From DAOTXR01 sp034435375 (GTDB lineage: Bacteria; Chloroflexota; Anaerolineae; Aggregatilineales; UBA3940): DNA of 33,729 nucleotides. The number at the start of each line of letters is the position of its first letter. Within the stretch, counting starts at the first letter, position 1. Of the stretch, positions 1 to 6,958 are shown one piece after another. The notes under the pieces are model-generated. The model worked only from the letters and a program-made list of their open reading frames with translations. It was not told the origin of the DNA and did not search any database. Location of the stretch: NCBI GenBank assembly GCA_034435375.1, contig DAOTXR010000049.1, positions 1 through 33,729 on the forward strand, in the 5' to 3' direction. Made by a program: the position numbers and the translations under genes.

Positions 1-72
1 CCGCATCACCCGCTCGACCAGCTCATCAGCCTGACGCTTCAACCGCGCTTTCAGTTCTTCTTCTGGTGACAT
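1..72 (-). CDS. N-terminus of an unrecognised protein, cut by the window edge
   Basis: An ATG on the minus strand at 72 opens a frame that runs off the left end after 24 codons. It begins MSPEEELKARLKRQ and is rich in Glu, Lys and Arg. A good Shine-Dalgarno (GGAGGGA on the minus strand, from 80-86) sits 7 bases upstream, which supports this start. The family cannot be named from so short a piece. Its position beside IS3-like ends suggests that it could belong to a mobile element, but that is inference. Confidence 0.45.
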   Translation of the reverse strand, partial: MSPEEELKARLKRQADELVERVMR

Positions 73-119
73 AGGTGCTTCCCTCCTGCATCCAGTCTAC
101 TCCTCTTCTCCCCCCAAAC

Positions 120-175
120 TGAAATGCACCCCAGTAGCGCACACACCCTGAAGTGCGTCCCAGTTTTTAGACACA
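120..175. repeat. Two partial copies of an IS3-family-like terminus
   Basis: Two related strings follow each other in the same orientation: TGAAATGCACCCCAGT at 120-135 and TGAAGTGCGTCCCAGTTTTT at 149-168, continuing AGACACA to 175. They have the TGAA-TGC-CCC...TTTAGACA shape common at the ends of IS3-group elements. They lie just upstream of an OrfA-like fragment. The doubling suggests either nested insertions or an internal duplication. The partner terminus is not visible in this window. Confidence 0.5.
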
Positions 176-221
176 GGGGATAAGAAGTTTATCATCCTGA
201 GCGAAACTGGGAGAGAATAGG

Positions 222-321
222 GTGTCATGCCAAAAACGCCGTAGCTTTACGCCAGAATTCAAGTTTGAGACAGTGCTTGAGGCTCTGCAAGGGGAGAAAA
301 GCGCCGTCCAGATTTACCGAA
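222..321 (+). pseudogene. IS3-family transposase OrfA N-terminal remnant
   Basis: From a GTG at 222, preceded by GGGAGAG, the frame reads KRRSFTPEFK, then ETVLEALQGEKSA and VQIYRR. This is the beginning of the helix-turn-helix domain of IS3-group OrfA proteins. Homology stops after about 33 residues; the rest of the open frame (to 407) is unrelated Pro/Thr-rich sequence. No OrfB with a DDE domain follows. The gene is therefore a deletion remnant. The 321-504 stretch that follows holds nothing else I recognise except the promoter of the next gene. Confidence 0.7.
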
Positions 322-468
322 GGGGGCACCACGGCAAGGTGGGACAGGGCAAAGCGCCTGTCACCACGCAGAGCAAACACAAGTTGCCCCCCGCTCCCCC
401 AACCTGATCCAGAGGCGGGAAGCGGCGCGCCTCGACTCACCAACCTCATGCAAGCGTTTGTGCCCGAT

Positions 469-498
469 TTGGTGAGTTCCCGTTCGGTTATCTATAAT
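469..498 (+). promoter_or_regulatory. Strong promoter placed for a leaderless transcript
   Basis: A -35-like TTGGTG (469-474) is followed after 18 bases by a perfect -10 TATAAT (493-498). The ATG of the glycosidase lipoprotein starts only 7 bases after the -10, about where transcription should begin, and no Shine-Dalgarno is present. The mRNA would be leaderless or nearly so. Confidence 0.6.
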
Positions 499-504
499 TA
501 GCCT

Positions 505-2247
505 ATGACAAAAAAGATTCTGCATACCCATCTAGCACTTGGCAGTATAGTATTGGCGTTGTTGGCTTGCAGCGCGCCTGGACCCACCTCCGACTCGGTG
601 GACGCTACGCCCACATCAACAGAACTTCCTGAGGATGACGTTCCAGCAGATACACCCCCCTCCCCGCTCAGCTGGGAACAGCCGAGCCACGTCATCGGCG
701 TGCGGGTCGTGGGAGGCATCGCGGAGTTCTACGACCATCGCAGCCAGGAGAAGTTCGTGCCACGCGGTGTGGACTACGTGTTTGTGCCCACCGCCGAGGG
801 GCGCTATTCCCACTTAACGTTGAAGGTGGGAGTATACGACGCTGAACGCACCCGCTCTGACTTCGCCCACCTGGCGGAGTTGGGCTACAACACGGTGCGT
901 GTCTTCCTCGACCAATGCAATGCAGGGCCGGACTGCATCGGCGACGCCGACAGTGGGGGGCTGAATCCAGCCTACCTGGACAACATTGCTGATATGATGG
1001 CTGCGGCGAAGGAGTCTGGCCTTTTCATCCTGTTCACCTCCAACGATCTACCAGATGACGGCGGCTACTCGCAGGAAGCCAATCGCCGCGCCGGGGAGAC
1101 CTTCGCAGGCTACCGCAATGCCTTCTACTTAACGCCAGACGCCATCTCCGCCACGCGACGCTACTGGCGTGACATCCTCAGCGGGCTGATCGAGCGCCGG
1201 GCGGCGTTTGACGCTGTGCTTGGCTGGCAGCTGGTCAACGAGCAGTGGATGTTCCAAGATCAGCCGCCGCTGTCTCTGACCGAAGGTCTGGTCGAGACGA
1301 CAACCGGCACTTATGATATGAGCGATCCGGAGGAAAAGCAGCACATGGTCAGCGAAGGGCTGATCCACTACATTGCCGAGATGCGTGCGGAAATCCTCAC
1401 CCATGATCCCACCGCGCTGGTCACGATGGGCTTCTTTGCGCCAGGGGTTGCGCCTGGTTGGTACGTGGATACCCTGCCCCTGCTGGCAGGGGCCGACCTC
1501 GACTTCTTCGACTTCCATGCTTATCCCGGCGAGTACTCGCTGGCCGATCTGGTGGAGCAGTTCGGCATGGCAGGCTACGACGAAAAGCCTATCTTGATGG
1601 GCGAATACGGCGCCTTCCGCCATCGGTACGGCAGCATCACCAGCGGAGCGCGTGCTATGACGCAGTGGGTAGCAGAGTCCTGCATACACGGATTCGATGG
1701 GTGGCTGCACTGGACGTACTATCCTGCCAACCCAGAGATCAACGACCGCACTTGGGGGTTCACCGATGAGAATGGCTATCTGATGGAGCTATTCGCGCCC
1801 GTCAACCAGCCCGATCCCTGTGTGGTGGTTGCAGTGCCTGGCGGTAACCTGGCTTATGGCCGGCCCATTAGCGCATCGAGTGCGCTTCCTGGTGAACCGC
1901 CGGAACTTGCCGTGGATGAGGACGAAAGCAGCCAGTGGGGAGCAGGCGAAGGTCCGCCACAGTGGATCGAGATCGATCTCCAGGCCATGTTCCACATCAC
2001 TCAAGTCCGGCTGCTAGTGGCACAGTACCCGGAGGGCGAGACCGTGCATCAGATATTCGTGCGTGCGGGGGACGAAGCGAGCTTCACGCAGGTACACGAA
2101 TTCAACGGCTTCACGCGCGAGGGCGACTGGCTGGTCTTCAGCCCCTCTCCGGCGCTGGAGCATATCCGGGCTATTCGGGTGTACACGGTGACTAGTCCCT
2201 CCTGGGTCGCGTGGAAGGAGATACAGGTGCTCGGCGAATTGGAGTAA
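505..2247 (+). CDS. Lipoprotein glycoside hydrolase (clan GH-A, GH5-like) with C-terminal F5/8 discoidin domain
   Basis: This is a 580-residue secreted lipoprotein. A signal peptide ends in the lipobox LLAC with Cys22, followed by a Thr/Pro/Asp-rich linker to about residue 55. Residues about 65-435 have the look of a (beta/alpha)8 glycosidase of clan GH-A: LGYNTVRVFLDQ, GWQLVNEQW with putative acid/base Glu246, and ILMGEYGAF with putative nucleophile Glu367. The family resembles cellulase/mannanase-type GH5 proteins; the substrate is not determinable. From residue 447 (NLAYGRPISASS) to the end there is a galactose-binding (F5/8 type C, discoidin) domain, ending WKEIQVLGEL. It would sit on the outer face of the cytoplasmic membrane and cut external polysaccharide. 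It is alone in its transcription unit; the promoter at 469-498 suggests a leaderless mRNA. Confidence 0.85.
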   Translation: MTKKILHTHLALGSIVLALLACSAPGPTSDSVDATPTSTELPEDDVPADTPPSPLSWEQPSHVIGVRVVGGIAEFYDHRSQEKFVPRGVDYVFVPTAEGRYSHLTLKVGVYDAERTRSDFAHLAELGYNTVRVFLDQCNAGPDCIGDADSGGLNPAYLDNIADMMAAAKESGLFILFTSNDLPDDGGYSQEANRRAGETFAGYRNAFYLTPDAISATRRYWRDILSGLIERRAAFDAVLGWQLVNEQWMFQDQPPLSLTEGLVETTTGTYDMSDPEEKQHMVSEGLIHYIAEMRAEILTHDPTALVTMGFFAPGVAPGWYVDTLPLLAGADLDFFDFHAYPGEYSLADLVEQFGMAGYDEKPILMGEYGAFRHRYGSITSGARAMTQWVAESCIHGFDGWLHWTYYPANPEINDRTWGFTDENGYLMELFAPVNQPDPCVVVAVPGGNLAYGRPISASSALPGEPPELAVDEDESSQWGAGEGPPQWIEIDLQAMFHITQVRLLVAQYPEGETVHQIFVRAGDEASFTQVHEFNGFTREGDWLVFSPSPALEHIRAIRVYTVTSPSWVAWKEIQVLGELE

Positions 2248-2318
2248 GAGGCGAGCATAGGGCGCCCTTGAATGGCCGCTAATTTTAATTCTGTTTGCAG
2301 CACCCAGGACTCTTCTTG

Positions 2319-2645
2319 TCATCGGTGTCCGGTGTGCCAGCGCCACTCCTCGATCAACGATTGTACGTTGGCCAAAGAACGTTCGTTCAGATCTCGAACG
2401 TTATCTACAGGGGAGAGTATAAAGCCTCCGCCTGGCGATAGAAGCTCAAGAGCTTCACGCACTTCGCTGCGGACCTTCTCAGCCGTCCCCTGCTCGATGG
2501 TCAAATGCCCATTCACGCCGCCCCACAAGCATGCCTTGCCCTGCACTATTTGCTTGGTAGCGAGTAGATCCCATTCCATCGGGTCAACGCCAATCAGCAC
2601 ATCAACTCCAGCCTCAGTAAACATCTCTAACAATGCAAACCGCCC
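2319..2645 (-). pseudogene. C-terminal fragment of a uroporphyrinogen-decarboxylase-like (URO-D/MtaA-type) protein
   Basis: On the minus strand the frame reads GRFALLEMFTEAGVDVLIG, VDPMEWDL, GGVNGHLTIEQGT, ELLSPGGGFILSPVDNV and then a stop. This resembles the C-terminal third of URO-D superfamily proteins, including methylcobalamin:CoM methyltransferase-like enzymes, where a Gly-rich GGGFILSP segment and an upstream G-G/V-D element close the barrel. A complete protein would be about 340 residues; only about 109 remain. Upstream the same reading frame becomes unrelated Pro/Ser/Arg-rich sequence and a different frame becomes protein-like, so a recombination junction lies near 2646. No start or ribosome-binding site belongs to it. 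Confidence 0.65.
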
Positions 2646-2822
2646 ATGAAGCGCTGGCCCACTGCCCGGGACTGCGCTTGCAGGCTGTCGCTTTCTGCTT
2701 TCTTCTGGGTGAGTACCTGCTCCAGGTAGGCACGGCTGCCCTACATGGCGGCGATATCGCCATCCATCTCCTGCAGGATCGCTTGATACTTCCTGTGAAG
2801 CCATTTGACCTGCCCTAAAACG
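2646..2822 (-). pseudogene. Protein-like remnant with an internal stop, family not recognised
   Basis: A minus-strand frame different from that of the URO-D piece reads KWLHRKYQAILQEMDGDIAA, then a TAG stop, then SRAYLEQVLTQKKAESDSLQ and AQSRAVGQRF. The composition is helical and coiled-coil-like, and the sense runs through the stop, so it looks like decayed coding sequence. I cannot name the family. It is sandwiched between two other gene fragments. Confidence 0.35.
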
Positions 2823-2826
2823 AGGT

Positions 2827-3162
2827 CTACGTCATCACCAGCGCACCCATGATCCGCTGGACGTGGTAGATCGGGCTGCGCTCAAAGAGGGGGTTGGGCG
2901 CCTCGTCCGGCAACCCAAACCGGATGCTGGCGTAGGTCGAGTAGCCGGAGTAGGTTGCCCACTCCGAGACGGCGGCCATCGCCACGCCCGCCGCGAAAGC
3001 CCCCGGCGCACAGATCATCGTTTGCAGCACGAGATATCCACCGTAGCTGTACCCGAACAGCCCGATCCCATCGGAGCGGACGTATCCCAACCCATGCAGG
3101 TAGTCCGCCGCTGCTGCCACGTCGTCACACTGCTTCGCCCCGCCCTCGCGGTACTGGGCCAT
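2827..3162 (-). pseudogene. Fragment of an S9 (prolyl oligopeptidase / DPP-IV type) peptidase
   Basis: The minus-strand frame contains DDVAAAADYLHGLGYV followed by GIGLFGYSYGGYLVLQTM, the nucleophile-elbow motif G-x-S-x-G-G of the S9 alpha/beta-hydrolase domain, with the catalytic Ser in YSYGG. It continues through AAVSEWATY and LFERSPIYHV, which matches the stretch between nucleophile and acid in this family. It stops right after GALVMT, before the expected Asp and His segments, and has no propeller or N-terminal part. About 110 residues of a protein that is usually 600-700 long remain. It is a dead fragment in the debris zone 2.3-3.5 kb. Confidence 0.7.
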
Positions 3163-3604
3163 GCTCATCGAGCGGCGCGCCCTCGACTTCACCGACCTCA
3201 GCGGAAAGCCCCACCGCCTGCGCCACGGCGGCTACCCCGGCCTCGACGGCAACGAGAGCGCCGGTGGAGAAGCCAAAGGCTTCTCCCAAGGAAAACCGGC
3301 CCCAGCCGGTTTTCCACTTAAGCGCTTCTCCGCCCACATTGAGCACCTCACCATTGACCACTGCATCCTGCTCGACAAGCGCTTCTTCGAGCCAGCCTAC
3401 GACCATGAGGTGGGCTGCACCTTCGTCCTCGAGGGCGACAACCTGGCGCACAAGGTCGGACAGCACGTCAGCCGGTGCGTGGACATCTACCGCATCCCCG
3501 GCCTGCACCTCGGCACCTACGCGCAGATCGTCACTCCTCCCCTGATACCGACCGGAGGCCTGCCCGAAAATTCCCAACTTCGTCAGCGTCGGGCAGGTTG
3601 GTGA
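3161..3604 (+). CDS. Unrecognised ORF with strong coding bias, carrying two palindromes
   Basis: This 147-codon plus-strand frame shows a very strong preference for C or G in third positions over 3161-3260 and 3320-3530, which marks it as real or recently real coding sequence. I do not recognise the product; stretches such as HIEHLTIDHCILLDKRFF and CTFVLEGDNLAHKV look like a folded domain. The third-position bias breaks at 3262-3318, where two perfect hairpins occupy the frame. The 3' end overlaps the last 74 bases of the convergent padR gene and is Pro/Arg-rich, so the natural end is probably lost. There is no clear ribosome-binding site at the ATG. A gene fragment is more likely than an intact gene. 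Confidence 0.35.
   Translation: MLIERRALDFTDLSGKPHRLRHGGYPGLDGNESAGGEAKGFSQGKPAPAGFPLKRFSAHIEHLTIDHCILLDKRFFEPAYDHEVGCTFVLEGDNLAHKVGQHVSRCVDIYRIPGLHLGTYAQIVTPPLIPTGGLPENSQLRQRRAGW
3267..3315. repeat. Two tandem perfect palindromes inside the unrecognised ORF
   Basis: GAGAAGCC-AAA-GGCTTCTC (8-bp stem, 3267-3285) is followed after four bases by GGAAAACCGGC-CCCA-GCCGGTTTTCC (11-bp stem, 3290-3315). Both are perfect. They are in-frame within the host ORF and have base use unlike their flanks, as expected of a small palindromic insertion. Confidence 0.7.
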
Positions 3605-4127
3605 TGACAACCCGGCAGCGCTCCAACCAGTCCAGGTACATCCGCTCCAGCGCTATCCCGAAATCCAGCGTCAGGTGCTGGAGCGCCAGCCAGCGGTCGT
3701 CAGGGCGCGATTCCACCGGTGGGATGGAGATCTTCTTGTAACCTGCCAGGCGGTTGCAGTGAGCCGCTGCTTGCTGCTCGATCACCCTCAGCAGGTCCGC
3801 GCGCGGCACCTCCTGGCCAAAGAAGATCTGCACCAGCAGCGGGTCACGCAGGGCCGGAATGTCCTGGTCGGATTTGAGCCAATCCATCAAGGCGCGCTGT
3901 CCCTCATCGGTTATGGTATAGACATTGCGATCTGGCCGATCGTCCTGCTCTTCCACCGTCTTGCTCACCCAGCCGGCGTTTTCCAGGTGATTCAGAGTGC
4001 GGTAAATCTGGCTCTGGTCGGCAGGCCAGAAGTGCTGTGCCGTCTCATCAAAAGCCCGGTGTTTGAGATCATAACCCGTCATGGGCATTACATTGAGAAT
4101 ACCGAGAATGGCGTACTTTAGTGACAT
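3531..4127 (-). CDS. PadR-family transcriptional regulator
   Basis: This 198-residue protein begins MSLKYAILGILNVMPMTGYD, the typical start of the PadR winged helix, with the recognition segment DQSQIYRTLNHLENAGWV and the wing VYTITDEGQRAL at about residues 30-80. Residues 90-185 form the C-terminal helical dimerisation region (Vir_act_alpha_C type), with IPPVESRPDDRWLALQHLTL DFGI-like composition. AAAGGA lies 9 bases before the ATG. It is the last gene of a minus-strand operon, 51 bases after the CPBP protease gene. PadR proteins usually repress their own operon and a linked transporter or detoxification gene in response to small molecules. The palindrome at 6459-6478 in the operon promoter is the obvious candidate operator, by inference. 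Confidence 0.9.
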   Translation of the reverse strand: MSLKYAILGILNVMPMTGYDLKHRAFDETAQHFWPADQSQIYRTLNHLENAGWVSKTVEEQDDRPDRNVYTITDEGQRALMDWLKSDQDIPALRDPLLVQIFFGQEVPRADLLRVIEQQAAAHCNRLAGYKKISIPPVESRPDDRWLALQHLTLDFGIALERMYLDWLERCRVVITNLPDADEVGNFRAGLRSVSGEE

Positions 4128-4178
4128 GGCTTAATTCCTTTGGTAAACCACACAGCTGTATAACCTGCCAGGGGCATT

Positions 4179-4991
4179 CTACGCACGCTGAGCTTTCTCC
4201 TGCCGATGCTGCACATTGCGGATCACAATCGCGGCGGCGATCACGCCCACGCTCAGCAGGGGGGCGATCAACTGTACGGAAGCTGGCGAGGCGGAAAACA
4301 GGTTGAACACCGCGTGCCAGATGACCACCGCAAGGATGCTGGCGCCAGTCCCCTGGTAGATCCAGGCTAGGAACACCGCACCCGCCATTACCCCCATAAA
4401 CCAGCCGAATGTGCCCAGCAAGCCCATCGTGATGTAATTGTCCTGGTAGAAGAAGAACGGGATGTGCCATGCTGCCCAGATCAGGCCGACGACCAGAGAA
4501 TTGTTACGGCTGGGACTCTGACGATCAAGGTGGTGCTGCAAAAAGCCGCGCCAACCTGTTTCCTCGCCCAGCCCGAAGGTAACCACCCATAGGAGCAGCG
4601 CCTTGATGATCCCCACCTGGCCGATACCTTCCACCTCGCCGAAGTCACTGAGGGGCAGCGGGCTGCCCGTGACCAGCCATACGCCAAGAGCAACCGCGAT
4701 GGCAAGTAGGGCTGGAGAGAGAATCGCCAGCCACCAGACCGGCTTAAACTGAACCCTCACCAGCCGGTTAAGCAGGTCACGAAGGCCAGAGGGCCCATCC
4801 GCCCAGGCAGTGATTACAGACGCTCCCACCAGCGGGCCGTATGCGGCAACAAAATGCAGCCAAGCGGGCGCCTCAAGCAACCCGTAGCGGCTGGTGATGA
4901 CAACCCCGCCCAGGCCCCAGGTGAAGGCATAGGCGATGACCACGTAAGCCAGGATGCGGTAGCGCTCTATCCAGCGCGGGTTCTCGCTCAT
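4179..4991 (-). CDS. CPBP-family intramembrane metalloprotease (CAAX protease/Abi)
   Basis: This 270-residue polytopic membrane protein has the family signature in order: EETGWRGF with Glu143-Glu144, WAAWHIPFFF with His176, and VVIWHAVFN with His226 and Asn230. These are the residues thought to bind the metal and water in the membrane in this family (Rce1-like). It has seven or eight hydrophobic segments. The substrate of bacterial CPBP proteins is usually unknown; some process CAAX-like or bacteriocin-related peptides. The ATG at 4991 overlaps the TGA of the upstream oxidoreductase gene (ATGA), so the two are translationally coupled. It is followed after 51 bases by padR. Confidence 0.9.
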   Translation of the reverse strand: MSENPRWIERYRILAYVVIAYAFTWGLGGVVITSRYGLLEAPAWLHFVAAYGPLVGASVITAWADGPSGLRDLLNRLVRVQFKPVWWLAILSPALLAIAVALGVWLVTGSPLPLSDFGEVEGIGQVGIIKALLLWVVTFGLGEETGWRGFLQHHLDRQSPSRNNSLVVGLIWAAWHIPFFFYQDNYITMGLLGTFGWFMGVMAGAVFLAWIYQGTGASILAVVIWHAVFNLFSASPASVQLIAPLLSVGVIAAAIVIRNVQHRQEKAQRA

Positions 4992-5422
4992 TGGGCGCCG
5001 CCAGGCTGGATGACCACCGCCACCGATTGGGGCAGGAAGCGCGCCAACTGCGCATCCTTCAGGACGGGATAGATGACGCGGGCGGCAACCTCCACGACCT
5101 CAGGGCGCGTTTCGACGGCTGCCCATCCGGTGGTTGCTGCGCCGCGAAGCACTATGCAACCTCCGCGCCGCCGCACAGGTTGCGCCACCATATAATCGCG
5201 GCTGGTGATGATAAACAACTGGCCGTTATCCCGCCCGTACTGAACCAGCGTGGCCGTACTGCCTGCCGCTTTTGGCCCAGTGACGGTGATCAGCACATAC
5301 TTCCCGCTGACAAGCCCGTGCAGTGGAGATCGCAGCAGCCACTTCATGACGGGGTTTTGCAGCCGAACAAAGAAGCGAAACAACTTGTTGCCGGATGAGT
5401 ATTGGGTAGTTTGTTCAGCCAT
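4988..5422 (-). CDS. Deazaflavin-dependent (F420/Ddn-type) nitroreductase-family oxidoreductase
   Basis: This is a 144-residue split-barrel protein of the Ddn family. The characteristic run GKYVLITVTGPKAAG is followed by a strand rich in small residues (QLFIITSRD), then RRGGCIVLRG and a C-terminal FLPQSVAVVIQ. Members of this family bind F420H2, or in some branches a flavin or haem, and reduce or degrade small hydrophobic molecules. The N-terminus has an amphipathic/hydrophobic stretch (KLFRFFVRLQ) seen in membrane-associated Ddn proteins. AAAGGA lies 7-8 bases before the ATG. It starts 43 bases after the polyferredoxin-like gene ends and overlaps the next gene by 4 bases. An electron relay from the iron-sulfur membrane protein is possible but unproven. 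Confidence 0.8.
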   Translation of the reverse strand: MAEQTTQYSSGNKLFRFFVRLQNPVMKWLLRSPLHGLVSGKYVLITVTGPKAAGSTATLVQYGRDNGQLFIITSRDYMVAQPVRRRGGCIVLRGAATTGWAAVETRPEVVEVAARVIYPVLKDAQLARFLPQSVAVVIQPGGAQ

Positions 5423-5465
5423 ATGATTGTCCTTTCAGCGAACAGCCTGGTTGTGGCGTTGGCGC

Positions 5466-6431
5466 TTAGTCGCCGGGCACAGGTTCGACCGCCCGATAGC
5501 GCAGCGACTCACGCCCGCCGACATCGAAGCCGAACGAGAGCTTCAGCGCATCCTTGGCACAAACCGTCACACAGGTCTGGCACAGCGTGCACTCTGTGGA
5601 AAGTACCCGCTGACCGTCGTGCACATAATCGGGAATACGGATGTCCATCGGACACATCTTCACGCAGGCGCCGCAGTTGTTGCACTTTTCTTTGTCGGTG
5701 CCGATCTTCAGCAGTGAGAAGCGGCTGGTGATCTTCAGGGGCACCGCAACCGGACACAGATACTTGCAGAAGGCACGGTTGTCTTTGAGCGCCACCGCCA
5801 ACCCGATCCCGACCGCGTAGTAGAGCACACTACCGGCCAGGAACCAGGCAACCGCTGTCCACCCGATAACGCCAACCCGCAGGTCAAAGAGCCGCCACAG
5901 GGCCAGTACCAGAATGCCACTGAGTGCGATGTGGGCATAGCGCAGCCAGCCCCATCTACCGGGGACACGCCCGGCTGGCTGCTTATAGGGCAGCAGGTCG
6001 AAAACCATCACCGACCAGCAGGCCCAGCCACACCACAGCCGCCCGAAGAGCAGCGGCCCAATGATCTTCGCGACCATGTAGTGCCAGACTGCGGCGTAGA
6101 AGGTGCCGTTGAGCAGGCTCCACCAGACTCCCTCGATCTGGATGTTCTCTTGCTTGACCAACCCGATAAACACAAACAGGTATAGGCCGATCAGCAGCAG
6201 CGAGATACGCCGTCCGAGAGGCTTCTGCTTCTTGGGCAGGAGGGCGTAGAGGCTCAGGCCGATGCCGAGCGAGGTCCCCAGGTAGCCGAAGTTGATCAGG
6301 GCGAAGAGCTGACCTCTGCTGACAACGTAGAGCACAATTGCAAGTGTCCAGAAGGCGCTGGCTGTCACAATGGGCGCGATTAACTTCTTCCAGGTGAACC
6401 GGTTGTCGATCTTCAAAGCCATCAGTGTCAT
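5466..6431 (-). CDS. Membrane 4Fe-4S polyferredoxin-like protein (NapH/RnfC-neighbour type)
   Basis: This is a 321-residue protein if started at the ATG at 6431, which has AAGGTGGG 7 bases upstream; a GTG at 6443 is in frame but lies inside that Shine-Dalgarno. The N-terminal two thirds hold about five membrane segments, with a CGWACWSVM Cys pair near the membrane face and a CKYLCPV pair typical of NapH-like proteins. The C-terminus carries two classical ferredoxin sites, CNNCGACVKMCP and CTLCQTCVTVCA, for two 4Fe-4S clusters. Such proteins pass electrons between quinol or ferredoxin pools and a partner. It is the first gene of the PadR operon, and the neighbouring Ddn-type enzyme is a plausible electron acceptor. 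Confidence 0.85.
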   Translation of the reverse strand: MTLMALKIDNRFTWKKLIAPIVTASAFWTLAIVLYVVSRGQLFALINFGYLGTSLGIGLSLYALLPKKQKPLGRRISLLLIGLYLFVFIGLVKQENIQIEGVWWSLLNGTFYAAVWHYMVAKIIGPLLFGRLWCGWACWSVMVFDLLPYKQPAGRVPGRWGWLRYAHIALSGILVLALWRLFDLRVGVIGWTAVAWFLAGSVLYYAVGIGLAVALKDNRAFCKYLCPVAVPLKITSRFSLLKIGTDKEKCNNCGACVKMCPMDIRIPDYVHDGQRVLSTECTLCQTCVTVCAKDALKLSFGFDVGGRESLRYRAVEPVPGD

Positions 6432-6458
6432 TTGTTTACCCACCTTATATTAGACATG

Positions 6459-6497
6459 TCCTGTATTTTTATACAGGATAAATCCAATAGTATACAA
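6459..6497 (-). promoter_or_regulatory. Promoter and palindromic candidate operator of the PadR operon
   Basis: A perfect inverted repeat TCCTGTAT-TTTT-ATACAGGA occupies 6459-6478. On the minus strand it contains a -10-like TATAAA (6468-6473), with TTGTAT (6492-6497) 18 bases upstream as -35. The start codon lies 37 bases downstream. A second short palindrome, GACATGTC (6453-6460), abuts it. A repressor bound here would cover the -10. The PadR encoded at the end of this operon is the natural candidate. Confidence 0.55.
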
Positions 6498-6657
6498 AAC
6501 ATAGTGTGAAATATCATATATCAACATGTCAATTGTCATGGTGATAGGGAATGGCACCCTGGCAGCAGTAAGCATCCGCCTCTGGAGCTAGAACACTGCG
6601 ACGGCGTTCTGGAAGACTGCATCAGCACAGCGGCGCGATGTGCTGACCTGCATCGAG

Positions 6658-6958
6658 ATGCCTGACGCCCTAGCACTGGGCTTCAGCGCCATTCCGCTCA
6701 AGGGCAAGGTTCCGGTGGTGACGTGGCGCGAGTATCAGCAGCACCAGCCCACCCAGGCTGAGTTGCTGTGCTGAGCACGGTGGGAGCTGTTAAGGAGGCT
6801 GGTTCAACGGCCCCTGCATCTACCCGGAGCGCCACGCTCACCACGACCACCACAGGCTGTTTGGCTTCAACACCCGGACAGGCTACGGCTGGTGTTTTAC
6901 CTGCCAGCGAAGTATCCTGGCGAAGGAAATCGCACAAACGGTGGGTGCACGGAAGCCT
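6658..6958 (+). pseudogene. Remnants of a phage or plasmid primase
   Basis: Two plus-strand pieces lie in different frames. The first (6658-6774) reads ALALGFSAIPLKGKVPVVTW, then REYQQHQPTQAEL and a stop, which resembles the N-terminal prim-pol segment of bifunctional primase/polymerases. The second (6803-6958) reads GPCIYPERHAHHDHHRLFGF followed by GYGWCFTCQRSILAKE, with a C...H...H...C-x-x-C arrangement like the zinc-binding domain of replicative primases. A frameshift and a TAA separate them, and nothing of a helicase follows. The 3' end abuts the vapC stop codon. The stretch 6498-6657 upstream holds no gene I can see. Confidence 0.55.

Noticed and set aside
1129..1710. Minus-strand ORF of 193 codons
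   Set aside because: Antisense of the glycosidase domain, which has catalytic motifs and the correct codon bias.
3125..3610. Minus-strand ORF of 161 codons as a gene
   Set aside because: Its Val/Ala/Glu/Gly-rich composition is the mirror of strong third-position C on the opposite strand in the same codon register, so it is a shadow.
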